Shown: in pieces, positions 32,919 to 42,402 of the stretch
Layout of the letters: the number at the start of each line of letters is the position of its first letter
Numbering within the stretch: the first letter of the stretch is position 1
Assembly (NCBI RefSeq): GCF_014205845.1
Contig: NZ_JACHCR010000010.1
Span: 170,779 to 234,778, forward strand
Length of the DNA: 64,000 nt
Direction: 5' to 3'
From: Mucilaginibacter cryoferens
GTDB lineage: Bacteria > Bacteroidota > Bacteroidia > Sphingobacteriales > Sphingobacteriaceae
The notes under the pieces: generated by a model
Databases searched by the model: none
What the model was told of the DNA's origin: nothing
Seen by the model: only the letters and a program-made list of their open reading frames with translations
Program-made: the position numbers and the translations under genes

Positions 32919-34276
32919 TGCAGGCTGTTCACACCAACTTACTTAAACTGATTAACAGGGGGCACGAGCGTTCCGTTAAGGCTAAAAAGAACATCATTAA
33001 ATCGGTATTGCTTAAAGGCGGTAGCCTGGTTCTTTCTTTTTTACTTATGCCGCTTACTATTCACTATGTAAATCCAACCCAATATGGTATCTGGCTTACC
33101 ATGAGTTCGTTTATAGTTTGGGCAGGTTTCTTTGACCTGGGAATGGGCAACGGTCTAAAGAATAAACTTGCCGAAGCTATAACTATCGGCGATTATTCAA
33201 CGGCGCGCAGCTATGTAAGCACTGCCTACCTTATACTCGTTATAATAGCGGCTTGTCTTTTTCTCGCGTTGTGTTTTATCAATCCACTTATTAATTGGTC
33301 AAAAGTATTTAATGTACAGGCTAATGTGTATCCGGATATTGCGCAGTTGGTGTTCCTTACTTTTTGTTTTTTCTGCATTCAGTTTGTTGTACAACTTATC
33401 AGCACTGTTTTAACAGCCAACCACGAACCTGCCAAAAGTGCGGCCATTAACCTTGGCGGCCAGGTGCTTACTGTACTTGCTATAGTTATACTCATGAAGT
33501 TTAAAGCTGGTTCGTTATTTTACCTTGTTTTAGTGATGGCTGGTTTGCCGGTATTGGCCCTTATTGTTGGCAGCATTTGGTTTTATCGGGGTAGTTATAA
33601 TTATGTGGCACCACGCGTCAGTTCGCTTAATTTTAAATATGCTAAAAGTCTTTTATTTACCGGGAGTGCTTTTTTTGTTATTCAGATAGGGGCATTAGTG
33701 CTTTACGAAACTGATAATATTGTGGTAACCCAATTGTTTGGCCCAGCCGAGGTAACTACGTTTAACGCGGCTTATAAGCTATTTTCGGTAGTGTTGATGT
33801 TTTTCCTGATAGTAATTACCCCATTCTGGAGCGCCTTTACGGAGGCTTATACTAAAGGCGATCACCAGTGGATAAAAACCACCTTAACTAACATTAAAAA
33901 AACATGGCTTGTATTGAGTTTATGTACGGTGTTATTGCTTATAGCTTCGCCATGGCTTTATGAGTTGTGGCTTGGTAAAAGTGTATCGGTGCCCATCAGT
34001 CTATCCATCAGCATGTGTGTGTATACTATAATTTCTATATGGCAAACCATACATGTTTACCTGCTAAATGGTATAGGTAAAATTAAATTACAACTATACC
34101 TGGTTACAGCAAGCGCAATTATAAACATTCCGCTGGCCATTGCATTTGGCAGGTGGTTTGGCCTGGGAGGCGTAACCATGGCAAATACTATTTTATTTAT
34201 AATAATGAGCGTTGTTTTTTATATACAAACAGGTAAAATAATTAATAAAACGGCCAAAGGTGTTTTTAATGCTTAA
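32915..34276 (+). CDS. Wzx-like polysaccharide flippase
   Basis: A 453-residue membrane protein with 12-14 predicted helices, of the MATE/PST oligosaccharide flippase type. The N-terminal block KGGSLVLSFLLMPLTIHYVNPTQYGIW (first helix and loop, given as its parts LVLSFLLMPLTIH and VNPTQYGIW) is typical, and PFWSAFTEAY marks the centre. It translocates lipid-linked repeat units across the inner membrane. Its ATG overlaps the kinase stop by 4 bp, so translation may be coupled. It is followed after 28 bp by an acetyltransferase gene. Confidence 0.85.
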   Translation: MMQAVHTNLLKLINRGHERSVKAKKNIIKSVLLKGGSLVLSFLLMPLTIHYVNPTQYGIWLTMSSFIVWAGFFDLGMGNGLKNKLAEAITIGDYSTARSYVSTAYLILVIIAACLFLALCFINPLINWSKVFNVQANVYPDIAQLVFLTFCFFCIQFVVQLISTVLTANHEPAKSAAINLGGQVLTVLAIVILMKFKAGSLFYLVLVMAGLPVLALIVGSIWFYRGSYNYVAPRVSSLNFKYAKSLLFTGSAFFVIQIGALVLYETDNIVVTQLFGPAEVTTFNAAYKLFSVVLMFFLIVITPFWSAFTEAYTKGDHQWIKTTLTNIKKTWLVLSLCTVLLLIASPWLYELWLGKSVSVPISLSISMCVYTIISIWQTIHVYLLNGIGKIKLQLYLVTASAIINIPLAIAFGRWFGLGGVTMANTILFIIMSVVFYIQTGKIINKTAKGVFNA

Positions 34277-34304
34277 GCTAAATAATTTGATCTAAACCAG
34301 CATT

Positions 34305-34988
34305 ATGAAAGATTATATCGACAAATCATTTATGATGAACCCATTGGGTGAGTATTTTAAATGGCTTAGGTGCAAATGCACCTATCAATTTAAATACTGG
34401 GGTAATCATTTGCGCATAGGCTACCTCACTAAACTGGGCAATACCACTTTTGGCAGATACAATACTTTGGGTAGTAATTGCGTAGTCCTCAATTGCAGCC
34501 TTGGCGATTTCTCTTATATCAACAGTTTTAGCTTTGTACTTAATACCACCATGGGCAGATATTGCTCGGTTGGGCCAAATGTAAAAATAGCACCCGGTAA
34601 ACACCCTACATCTGTTTTTGTAAGCACACATCCGGTTACATTTAACAACCAGGCAAACCTGGTAAAAAACTACTGTACCGAAGAGAAGTTTAAAAATTAC
34701 CAGCCTGTTACCATTGGTAACGATGTTTGGATAGGGGCAAACGCCATTATTATTGATGGTATACATATAGCCGATGGAGCCATTATAGCAGCAAACTCAT
34801 TGGTGACAAGAGATGTAGGCCCTTTTGAAATTGTGGGCGGTAACCCGGCGAAGTTCATTAAAAAACGTTTTGACGATGAACAGATCAGATACCTGGTTGA
34901 TACCGAGTGGTGGAATCAAAGCGAAGAATGGATACAGGCCAATATTTCGAAATTTTGGGATATAGAGAATTTTGTGACCCCAGTTTAA
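34305..34988 (+). CDS. CatB-like hexapeptide-repeat O-acetyltransferase
   Basis: A 227-residue left-handed beta-helix acyltransferase of the CatB/xenobiotic type. Hexapeptide turns run through FGRYNTLGSNCVVLNC, MGRYCSVGPNVKIAP and TIGNDVWIGANAIIIDGIHI. The motif VSTHPVTF contains the catalytic His, and GGNPAKFIKKRF is the C-terminal signature. It probably O-acetylates a sugar of the exopolysaccharide using acetyl-CoA. It is one of five such enzymes in the cluster. Confidence 0.85.
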   Translation: MKDYIDKSFMMNPLGEYFKWLRCKCTYQFKYWGNHLRIGYLTKLGNTTFGRYNTLGSNCVVLNCSLGDFSYINSFSFVLNTTMGRYCSVGPNVKIAPGKHPTSVFVSTHPVTFNNQANLVKNYCTEEKFKNYQPVTIGNDVWIGANAIIIDGIHIADGAIIAANSLVTRDVGPFEIVGGNPAKFIKKRFDDEQIRYLVDTEWWNQSEEWIQANISKFWDIENFVTPV

Positions 34989-35001
34989 TTGCAGCAGAAG
35001 T

Positions 35002-35643
35002 ATGACATACTATATCAGAAAATTTTACCGGGTACTGCGCTTTTTATACTACAAAGTTGCACAAGTATATTCATGGCTTATCAGCAGCATTAAATTTTAT
35101 CTCAACGGGGTACAATACCACCGGGATTTTATTGGCTTTGGCATCCCGATACTGGATGTAAATATGCAGGGGAGCTTTACTATAGGTAAGCGATTTAGAT
35201 TTAATAGCGGTAAATATCATGCAATGGGGGGCAGGCAACAGCAATGTTATTTTGTAGTAGCCGCTGGTGCCAAACTATCCATTGGCGAAAATGTTGGGGT
35301 TACGTCAGTGGCCTTTATCTGCCACAATAAGATCAGTATAGGCAATAACGTAAAGATTGGCATCAACACGGTTATCTACGACACCGATTTTCACTCACTG
35401 GATGCAAGGTATAGGAACAATTACCCCGAGTTGCTGGACGGCGTAAAATCGAGGCCTGTGGTCATCAAAGACGGGGCATTTATTGGCGGGCACAGTACAA
35501 TTTTAAAAGGCGTAACTATTGGCAAAAATTCTATAGTGGGCGCGGGTTCAGTAGTGTTTCAGGATATACCGGACGAACAGGTTTGGATAGGTAACCCGGC
35601 GCAGTTTGTAAAAGAAAATCAATATGCTACAGTTTTAACCTAG
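35002..35643 (+). CDS. Hexapeptide-repeat acyltransferase (WcaF/serine acetyltransferase-like)
   Basis: A 213-residue protein with an N-terminal amphipathic helix (residues 1-35) and a left-handed beta-helix. VTIGKNSIVGAGSVVFQDIP and the block DTDFHSLDARYRNNYPE, with a likely catalytic His, are visible. Ends GNPAQFVKEN. It should acylate a sugar unit of the polysaccharide. The gene begins 13 bp after the CatB-like gene and lies 6 bp before the polymerase gene, so co-transcription is near certain. Confidence 0.8.
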   Translation: MTYYIRKFYRVLRFLYYKVAQVYSWLISSIKFYLNGVQYHRDFIGFGIPILDVNMQGSFTIGKRFRFNSGKYHAMGGRQQQCYFVVAAGAKLSIGENVGVTSVAFICHNKISIGNNVKIGINTVIYDTDFHSLDARYRNNYPELLDGVKSRPVVIKDGAFIGGHSTILKGVTIGKNSIVGAGSVVFQDIPDEQVWIGNPAQFVKENQYATVLT

Positions 35644-35649
35644 GTAATT

Positions 35650-36921
35650 ATGAATCAGCAGCATTTAATGTCGTTTTTATTATTGGTACTTGTACTGGCG
35701 TCCTTTTTTCATATCCAGCCAATAGCATTGGGCATTGCTTTTCTAATTATAGTTATGCCTATGGATAACCAGTTTGCTGCAATAAAAATGGCCCGGATGT
35801 TTTTGTTTTTAATGGTGCCTGTGGTATTAGGATTACTTATTGGTTTTAGTAACGATACCTATCTAATTTTCAAGGATTTCTATTATTTCTCTATCCCTAT
35901 ATTTTTTATTACTGCCGGCATTGTATTGGCTTGCAGGCTTCCCATCGAACAGTTTTTGAAAACGCTAATATTTGCCGGAGTTGTTACCTCCATTGTTGTT
36001 ACCGGTATCTCGGTATCCTATATGGGGTTTGGTGCACTTACCGATCCATATTCTGCACATTATGCCATGGGGATTGTTGGTACTCCCGGGCCGCCTGTTG
36101 CCTTGGCTTGTTTACTGCTTACACGTAAATTCAATATTCGCTTATTTACTCCCTTTTGGTTTAATATACTCACCGCTATTAATGTAATGGGGATATATAT
36201 GTTCGCGTCGCGTACCTACCTCATTATTACGCTATGTTTTTTACTGTTGATGGTTGCCGATAGGGTGAAGCGCTTATGGATACCACCCGTTATACTATTG
36301 GTGGTTATAGCGTTTACGCTTATTCCCTTTGATGCGCTGAAGGTTAACTCCGATGGCACGTTTATGGGTAAAATTATGGGGTCATTTTCAGAAGTGAGCA
36401 TTGGCCAATACACCACAGAGCAAGATATCAATATGCAATATCGTGGCTACGAATCTTTTATGGCGCTCAAAGGCTACACCGACGGAGACACTCCGAGTTG
36501 GATCTTCGGTGGACTGGGTAAACTGATAGATCTGAAAACATTTGTGCGCCTGGGCGAAGACACCGATTTTCAGTATATCCCGGTGTTGCACAATGGCTGG
36601 CTGTATATTCTGGTAAAAACGGGCATCGTAGGTATTATGGCTTATGCTGTTGTTTTTTTGAGTCTTATTGTAGCTAACTGGCGTAAGTATGCAGATACAC
36701 AAGGACGACCTATCATCCGTTTATTTGCGGCGCTTACCGTGGGGTGTATCATCAGCTTATTGCTTACCAATTATATTGTAACCGCTTTTTTTAATGTAGA
36801 GATGAGTATCCTGATGGTTACCCTCGGATACAGTTACCTCAATTTTAATTCGTTGGTTTTTAGGTTGAAAGAGCGCGAGGAAGCTAAAGAGGCACAATTT
36901 GCAGATCATTCATTTATTTGA
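35650..36921 (+). CDS. Wzy-like polysaccharide polymerase / O-antigen ligase family protein
   Basis: A 423-residue membrane protein with about 10-12 helices and one large periplasmic loop (about 240-320, including QDINMQYRGYESFMALKGY and the RLGEDTDFQYIPVLHNGWLYIL region). LHNGWLYILVKTGIVG is the Wzy_C/ligase-like block that carries the conserved His. It would polymerise repeat units in the periplasm. Assignment as polymerase rather than ligase rests on its place between Wzx and the glycosyltransferases. Its end abuts the GT2 gene. Confidence 0.75.
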   Translation: MNQQHLMSFLLLVLVLASFFHIQPIALGIAFLIIVMPMDNQFAAIKMARMFLFLMVPVVLGLLIGFSNDTYLIFKDFYYFSIPIFFITAGIVLACRLPIEQFLKTLIFAGVVTSIVVTGISVSYMGFGALTDPYSAHYAMGIVGTPGPPVALACLLLTRKFNIRLFTPFWFNILTAINVMGIYMFASRTYLIITLCFLLLMVADRVKRLWIPPVILLVVIAFTLIPFDALKVNSDGTFMGKIMGSFSEVSIGQYTTEQDINMQYRGYESFMALKGYTDGDTPSWIFGGLGKLIDLKTFVRLGEDTDFQYIPVLHNGWLYILVKTGIVGIMAYAVVFLSLIVANWRKYADTQGRPIIRLFAALTVGCIISLLLTNYIVTAFFNVEMSILMVTLGYSYLNFNSLVFRLKEREEAKEAQFADHSFI

Positions 36922-36928
36922 AATTGGT

Positions 36929-37693
36929 ATGGGAAGAGAGATTTACTTATCGCCAAAGGTTACTATTGTTACCATAGCCTACAACGCTGTGGCAACCATA
37001 GAGGTCACTATTTTGAGCGTACTCAGACAAACTTATAATAACCTGGAGTACATTGTTATTGACGGAGGCTCAACCGATGGCACACAAAAGATCATCGAAA
37101 AATACCGGGGCAAACTGGCACAGTACATCAGCGAACCCGATAATGGTATTGCTGATGGTTTTAACAAAGGCATAGCTATGGCAACCGGTAGCTGGATAGG
37201 TATGATAAATGCCGATGACTGGTATACTCCTAATGCTGTTGAAATTATGATGAGGGCCGTAACCGGTTACGATGATGTATGTTGTGGCAACATTATGCTG
37301 GTTGGAGCAAACGGCGTTGAACGTGCTAAAAAAAGTAAAGTAAGCTGGCTTAACTTCGGCATGTATATTATGCACCCCACCTGCTTTATAAAAACTGAGG
37401 TTTACCGGCAGCTTGGAGGTTACGATACCGGTTTAAAAATAGCCATGGATTTTGACATGTTTTTACGCATTAAACGCAATGGGTTTAAAATTAAACATGT
37501 AGATGAGGTGATTGCTTATATGCGTTTGGATGGCATAAGCAACGATACCGTAAAAATGCACAACGAAGAGCTAAGCGTGATGCGAAGACACCTAAATGGG
37601 CTAAGCTATTTAAGCTCTTACCTATTTAATTATCTCAACAGATTACGCTGGCGTTTTTTTTATAAAGATCCACTAAGAACTATGGCAAACTAA
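36929..37693 (+). CDS. Family 2 glycosyltransferase
   Basis: A 254-residue GT-A fold enzyme. VTIVTIAYNAVATIE and VIDGGSTDGT form the nucleotide-sugar pocket; GSWIGMINADDWYTP contains the DxD-like NADD metal site; and MHPTCFIKTEVYRQLGGYD followed by AMDFDMFLRI is the acceptor block. ATG 36929 is preferred over the upstream in-frame start at 36899, which would overlap the previous gene by 23 bp; the 36929 start follows 7 bp after that gene's stop. It adds one sugar to the lipid-linked unit at the cytoplasmic face. Confidence 0.85.
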   Translation: MGREIYLSPKVTIVTIAYNAVATIEVTILSVLRQTYNNLEYIVIDGGSTDGTQKIIEKYRGKLAQYISEPDNGIADGFNKGIAMATGSWIGMINADDWYTPNAVEIMMRAVTGYDDVCCGNIMLVGANGVERAKKSKVSWLNFGMYIMHPTCFIKTEVYRQLGGYDTGLKIAMDFDMFLRIKRNGFKIKHVDEVIAYMRLDGISNDTVKMHNEELSVMRRHLNGLSYLSSYLFNYLNRLRWRFFYKDPLRTMAN

Positions 37694-37704
37694 AACAGGG
37701 CATC

Positions 37705-39006
37705 ATGAAAAAACGGATACTTATATCAGCATATGCCATATCGCCGGTACGGGGCTCAGAATATGGTGCCGCGTGGAATACTGTGGTAAACCTGGCAAGC
37801 CAACATGAACTTTGGGTACTTTACGGCATGTCTGACGATCATATGGGTGATACCCAAACAATGCGAAATTTTATAGCGCGAAATCCAATGCCAAATATTC
37901 ATTTTATTGAAGTAAAGGCAGATGCGTTGGCAAATACTATTAACTTACTTAATAAAATAGGGCTGGGCTGGTTCTTTTATTTTGCATACTACCTGTGGCA
38001 AAAAAGCGCTTTGAAAGAAGCCCGTGAACTTTGTAAAATGGTAAACATTGATGTAGTACATCAATTAGGGCCAATAGGTTTCAGAGAGCCGGGCTTTTTA
38101 TGGAAGCTTGGTAAACCTTTAGTATGGGGCCCCATAGGAGGTATGAACATAGCTGATAAACGCCTGTTGGTAAATAAACCGCTTTTAACCCGGTTTAAAT
38201 TCTCTGTAAAAAATTTTATCAATCATATCCAGCTCAGTTACTCGGGCAGAATACAGCGCGCTTTTGACCGGGCCGATGTTTTGATAGCAGCTACGCGTGC
38301 AGGGCAACAAACCATTTGGGAAAAGTTTGGTGTGGAAAGTGATTATATGTCTGAACAGGGAATTATGGCCGGGCCCGCTCTGGATGAATCAAAATTTGAT
38401 GGTATAGACCAACGGGTACAACTTGTTTGGTGTGGTAACCTCATAGAACGTAAAAACTTAAGCATGTGCCTTGATGCCTTAACAGGGCTGCCACAAAGTA
38501 ATTGGGTACTTCACGTATTGGGTAGCGGTCCGCTCGAAAAAAAAATGAAGCAAAAAGCAGCCGAACTTAATATAGCCGATAAAATTAAATGGCATGGCCA
38601 TTTACCCCGCCGGGATGCAATACGCATCATGTCGGGCTCGCACCTGCATATTATTACCAGTATAGCCGAGGATAATCCGGCCGTAATATTTGAAACACTA
38701 ACCTACGGCGTGCCAACGCTTACTATCGATCATTGCGGAATGGGCGATGTAATTTGCAGCGGTTGTGGTTTTAAAGTTAAAATGGATAAATATCCAGAGA
38801 TGCTGGCTAAAATGCGTGCCATATTGTCGTCGCGTTTAAACAATCCGTCACTTTTAGCAGATCTGGCCCAAACAACCATACAACGGGCTACAGAACACAG
38901 CTGGGATATCAGGCTTAATAAGCTAAATAACATGTATGATAAAGCCGTTCATACACACGCCAAACGCAGCTTAGCACCCGTTATTTATTCATCATTAACT
39001 GCCTGA
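37705..39006 (+). CDS. Family 4 glycosyltransferase
   Basis: A 433-residue GT-B fold glycosyltransferase. The N-terminal Rossmann half begins ILISAYAISPVRGSEYGAAWN, a variant often seen in Bacteroidota exopolysaccharide loci. The C-terminal GT4 half has LVWCGNLIERKNLSMCLDAL, HVLGSGPLEKKM and IITSIAEDNPAVIFETLTYGVP, which includes the EX7E-type nucleotide-sugar site. It transfers a sugar, probably retaining, to the growing unit. It starts 11 bp after the GT2 gene and is 4 bp from the next GT4. Confidence 0.85.
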   Translation: MKKRILISAYAISPVRGSEYGAAWNTVVNLASQHELWVLYGMSDDHMGDTQTMRNFIARNPMPNIHFIEVKADALANTINLLNKIGLGWFFYFAYYLWQKSALKEARELCKMVNIDVVHQLGPIGFREPGFLWKLGKPLVWGPIGGMNIADKRLLVNKPLLTRFKFSVKNFINHIQLSYSGRIQRAFDRADVLIAATRAGQQTIWEKFGVESDYMSEQGIMAGPALDESKFDGIDQRVQLVWCGNLIERKNLSMCLDALTGLPQSNWVLHVLGSGPLEKKMKQKAAELNIADKIKWHGHLPRRDAIRIMSGSHLHIITSIAEDNPAVIFETLTYGVPTLTIDHCGMGDVICSGCGFKVKMDKYPEMLAKMRAILSSRLNNPSLLADLAQTTIQRATEHSWDIRLNKLNNMYDKAVHTHAKRSLAPVIYSSLTA

Positions 39007-39010
39007 TGTA

Positions 39011-40150
39011 ATGGAAACTGCCGGTAATCATAAAATTAAATTAGGTATAGATGCCAAGTGGTACTTTAAAGGACCCCCAAGTGGCAACATGGTAGTAAAA
39101 AACCTGGTTGATGAAATGATTATTAGCAATCACCAACATATTGAGCTCTATCTGCTAATAACCACCGAATTTAAAAAACGGGCAACAGATCACTTTCCTC
39201 AACAGGTAAAACTTGTTTTTTTGCCGGTGATTCCCAATTTGCTCAACAATGTATTGCTGATACCTATATACGCGCGTAAATACGGTTTAGAAGCGTTGCT
39301 GTTTCAAAATTTCACCAGTTTGTGGCCCAAAAAAATGTTTAAAGTAGCATATATCCACGATGTTTTATTTTTAGATCATCCGCAATACTACTCCGGCACC
39401 GAACTTTTTTACTTTAGAAAAATGAAGAGTCTGGCAGCCCGGGCAGACATGGTTATCACTATTTCTAATACCGAGAAAGACCGGCTGGTAAATAATAATG
39501 TGGTTAATAAAAATAGGGTATCGGTTATCTACCACGGCATCAGCAATAATTTTAAAGCGCTTTCAGGATATTCGGTCGCAAGGGTAAAGTCTGTTGCAAT
39601 TAAGTACCATTTACCACAAAAATATTTACTCTATGTGGGGCGACTAAACATTCGCAAAAATATTGCTCACCTGGTAAGTGCGCTAAAATTATTAGAAGAT
39701 AAAGCAATTAAATTGGTAATTGTTGGCGAGCAGGGCAATATGGCGGCCACCTTAAAAGCACAGATACTGGTAGAAAACTTAGTTAACAGGGTTGTTTTTA
39801 CCGGTCACGTTCCGGAGGATGATCTTTGCCTCATTTATGCCAATGCCACCGTATTTTGTTTCCCATCGTATGCCGAAGGTTTTGGTCTGCCACCGTTGGA
39901 AGCTATGCAGTGTGGGGTGCCGGTAATTGTATCAAACCGCACTGCAATGCCCGAAGTTTGTGGTGATGCTGCAGTTTATATCAACCCGGATGATTCGGAG
40001 GATATTGCTCAAAAAATAAATAGCTTGTTAAATGATCGTGATCTGTATCAAAGAAAAGCAGAAGCCGGCGTTATTCACGCCAGTAAGTTCACCTGGTCAA
40101 AATCAGCAAACGGAATACTTAAACTTATCAGCGATGCATACACTAATTGA
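39011..40150 (+). CDS. Family 4 glycosyltransferase
   Basis: A 379-residue GT-B enzyme. Motifs include DAKWYFKGPPSGNMV (N-terminal acceptor loop), IYHGISNNF, YLLYVGRLNIRKNIAHLVSA (start of the GT4 half) and FPSYAEGFGLPPLEAMQCGVP, the EX7E motif of GT4. It is probably a retaining transferase acting on a lipid-linked intermediate in the cytoplasm. The 3' end overlaps the next acyltransferase start (40134) by 17 bp, so the two are translated in different frames from one message. Confidence 0.85.
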   Translation: METAGNHKIKLGIDAKWYFKGPPSGNMVVKNLVDEMIISNHQHIELYLLITTEFKKRATDHFPQQVKLVFLPVIPNLLNNVLLIPIYARKYGLEALLFQNFTSLWPKKMFKVAYIHDVLFLDHPQYYSGTELFYFRKMKSLAARADMVITISNTEKDRLVNNNVVNKNRVSVIYHGISNNFKALSGYSVARVKSVAIKYHLPQKYLLYVGRLNIRKNIAHLVSALKLLEDKAIKLVIVGEQGNMAATLKAQILVENLVNRVVFTGHVPEDDLCLIYANATVFCFPSYAEGFGLPPLEAMQCGVPVIVSNRTAMPEVCGDAAVYINPDDSEDIAQKINSLLNDRDLYQRKAEAGVIHASKFTWSKSANGILKLISDAYTN

Positions 40151-40880
40151 AAAAGTAATACGCAGGCTTAAAAATAATCCCGATTACAAATTAGATACTA
40201 CTTATAGTTTCAGAGAAGCGTTTATCATCGTATTTAACCGTACAATGCAAATTTTAAGAGGGGTTAGTAAACGGGCTTTCTTTAAAAAATCTGAGGGGCT
40301 TTTGTTTATAGGCAATCATGTGGTAATAGATCATTCATACATGTTGGTTGCTGGCAGTAATCTTATTATAGAAGATAATACCTATATCAATGCCCTGTCA
40401 TTAAATGGTATAATGATAAAAAACAATGTATCCATAGCCCGTAATTGTACATTGATATGTACCGGAGTAATAAGCCAGAAAGGTAAAGGGATAATTATTG
40501 GTAATAACAGCGGTATTAATGCAGGTACCTATTTGGGTGGCCAGGGAGGTATAGAAATTGGAGACAACGTAATAATTGGTCCGGGAGTTAAAATATTTTC
40601 AGAAAATCATAACTTTTCAGACCTGAAGATAAATATCAAAGACCAAGGGGTTGTCCGTAGTGGGGTATGCATTAAAAACAATGTGTGGATAGGAGCAGGT
40701 GTTACCATTTTGGCCGGTGTTACCATCGGCGAAGGATGTGTAATAGCCGCCGGAAGCGTTGTAACCAAAACAGTGGCACCAAATTCGATAGTTGCGGGTG
40801 TCCCTGGCAGGGTGTTAAAAAATCGCAACGAATTACCTGTGCCAGAGCCAGAATATAAATCAAAACTCAGGGTTATTTAA
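40134..40880 (+). CDS. Hexapeptide-repeat acyltransferase
   Basis: A 248-residue left-handed beta-helix enzyme. GIEIGDNVIIGPGVKIFSENHN carries the likely catalytic His, followed by VWIGAGVTILAGVTIGEG and the terminal SIVAGVPGRVLKN. The frame is open from 40032, but the ATG at 40134 (MHTLIEKVIRRLKNNP) gives a normal N-terminus and overlaps the preceding gene by 17 bp, so it is preferred. It is a putative O-acetyltransferase for exopolysaccharide decoration. The next acyltransferase follows after 11 bp. Confidence 0.85.
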   Translation: MHTLIEKVIRRLKNNPDYKLDTTYSFREAFIIVFNRTMQILRGVSKRAFFKKSEGLLFIGNHVVIDHSYMLVAGSNLIIEDNTYINALSLNGIMIKNNVSIARNCTLICTGVISQKGKGIIIGNNSGINAGTYLGGQGGIEIGDNVIIGPGVKIFSENHNFSDLKINIKDQGVVRSGVCIKNNVWIGAGVTILAGVTIGEGCVIAAGSVVTKTVAPNSIVAGVPGRVLKNRNELPVPEPEYKSKLRVI

Positions 40881-40891
40881 TCTGTAGTGTG

Positions 40892-41434
40892 ATGAAAAAA
40901 AGTTTCGAAAAATTTAAGGGTGCGTGCTTGTATATGGTGTGCGGTATCATTGGCTGGCTGCCTTTTCATACACTCCGGATCTTATTATTGCGAATATTGA
41001 AGGCGAAAATTAGCTTTAAAGCAGGTATGTACCGGGGCTTTGAGATCCGTAGTCCATGGAAATTAAAAATAGGGCGGGGTACTATAGTGGGGCACAACGC
41101 ATTGCTTGATGCGCGAATGGGATTAATAATTGGCAATAACGTAAATATAAGCAACGAAGTAATGATCTGGACGCTGCATCATGATTGCAATTCAAGTGAT
41201 TTTGCACAAACCGGCCAGGCTGTAATTATTGAAGATTATGTTTGGTTGTGCTCGCGTACCGTAATTTTACCCGGGGTTACTATAGGCGAAGGGGCAGTAG
41301 TTGCTGCCGGCGCGGTGGTTACTAAAAATGTGTTGCCTTATACCGTTGTTGGTGGTATCCCCGCCAAACAAATAGCCATTCGGAATAGAAATCTTAATTA
41401 TGATCTGAGCAGCGCAGTATTGCCAATAATATAG
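40892..41434 (+). CDS. Hexapeptide-repeat acyltransferase (WcaF-like)
   Basis: A 180-residue enzyme with an N-terminal hydrophobic helix (about residues 8-26, ACLYMVCGIIGWL) that may anchor it to the membrane, then a left-handed beta-helix. VMIWTLHHD contains the catalytic His, with VWLCSRTVILPGVTIGEG and VVGGIPAKQIAIRN at the end. GTG at 40889 precedes the ATG at 40892; the ATG is chosen. It is a likely acetyltransferase on the polysaccharide. It is the last plus-strand gene before the reverse-strand acyltransferase. Confidence 0.8.
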   Translation: MKKSFEKFKGACLYMVCGIIGWLPFHTLRILLLRILKAKISFKAGMYRGFEIRSPWKLKIGRGTIVGHNALLDARMGLIIGNNVNISNEVMIWTLHHDCNSSDFAQTGQAVIIEDYVWLCSRTVILPGVTIGEGAVVAAGAVVTKNVLPYTVVGGIPAKQIAIRNRNLNYDLSSAVLPII

Positions 41435-41487
41435 AATCTCGAAAGTTAAGCCCAGAATAGTTTTGTTTTATTATTCGCTAACTACTG

Positions 41488-42153
41488 CTAATACCACCAA
41501 CTCACATTTGATTTTAAAACCTTTATCGGATTTCCTCCAAAAATGCTCTTCTCGCCAGATAATTTTTTAGTTACCAATGATCCTGCTGCAACTATGCTGC
41601 CATCTGGAATAACTGCTCCCTTTAAAATAGTGCAACGGCAACCAACCCATACATTGTTACCTATAATAATTTCTTTAGGATGATTAAATACAACTCCATT
41701 TTCATCGGCAATATGATGAAAATCGCTATCCATTACTAACGACTCCCAGGAAATGCCCGAATGATTACCTATTTCTATTTTCTTTTGAGCAACTATAGCG
41801 CATTCTGTACTCATCTCAAACTGATCTCCAAAAATAAGCTGGGCGTCTTTTCCTACATTTAACTTACATCCGTGCATAATAAATGCCCGGCCATTAAATA
41901 CCACATCGCCATAAACCTCCCAAATTCCTCTTGACCTTTTAAAATCAGAAATTCCAATTTTGCCGTAGCCAATTTGTATAAGCGCCGTTTTTATTGGGGC
42001 GTTTATAATTACCCTCCCTTGCATTTTATGCAAAAAAATGTTTCTGGATATCAATACCGGAAGCTTGATAGCTGTTTTAAACGGAAAATATTTAAAGTTG
42101 AAAATTATGCTCTTTATGTTAACCCTTTGAAGGAGTTTTAATACCTGTGCCAT
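41488..42153 (-). CDS. Hexapeptide-repeat acyltransferase, reverse orientation
   Basis: A 221-residue left-handed beta-helix protein with an N-terminal basic region (LLQRVNIKSIIFNFKYFPF). Hexapeptide turns include VGKDAQLIFGDQFEMSTECA and KIEIGNHSGISWESLV. The DSDFHHIADENG segment likely carries the catalytic His, and VWVGCRCTILKGAVIPDG and IFGGNPIKVLKS complete the fold. It is transcribed against the other cluster genes, so it has its own promoter, probably in the 42154-42402 gap. The role is probably polysaccharide acylation. Confidence 0.8.
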   Translation of the reverse strand: MAQVLKLLQRVNIKSIIFNFKYFPFKTAIKLPVLISRNIFLHKMQGRVIINAPIKTALIQIGYGKIGISDFKRSRGIWEVYGDVVFNGRAFIMHGCKLNVGKDAQLIFGDQFEMSTECAIVAQKKIEIGNHSGISWESLVMDSDFHHIADENGVVFNHPKEIIIGNNVWVGCRCTILKGAVIPDGSIVAAGSLVTKKLSGEKSIFGGNPIKVLKSNVSWWY

Positions 42154-42402
42154 TTTTCTTAATTATTATTATCTGTTAAGAGTATATAATTATACTGCAT
42201 TTTTTTCGATTTAATATTCACTTTCTTATTTATTCTGTTCATTCTGTTTTTTCCTATACGATATGTTCAAATGGGCGTAAATGAGTACACTTTACTTTGT
42301 TTATACCTACATTTAAATATGCACTGGTAGGTACATGTAGTTGTATTTAAAATGTGTGTGAATATTAATTAATTATCAGAAAAAAGTATTAAAATAAATA
42401 AT

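Noticed and set aside
35931..36187. Short plus-strand ORFs inside the Wzy-like gene
   Set aside because: They are out-of-frame translations of a membrane protein gene; the hydrophobicity is only an echo.
36899..36928. Upstream start for the GT2 gene
   Set aside because: It overlaps the polymerase gene by 23 bp; the 36929 start is cleaner and matches the usual N-terminus.
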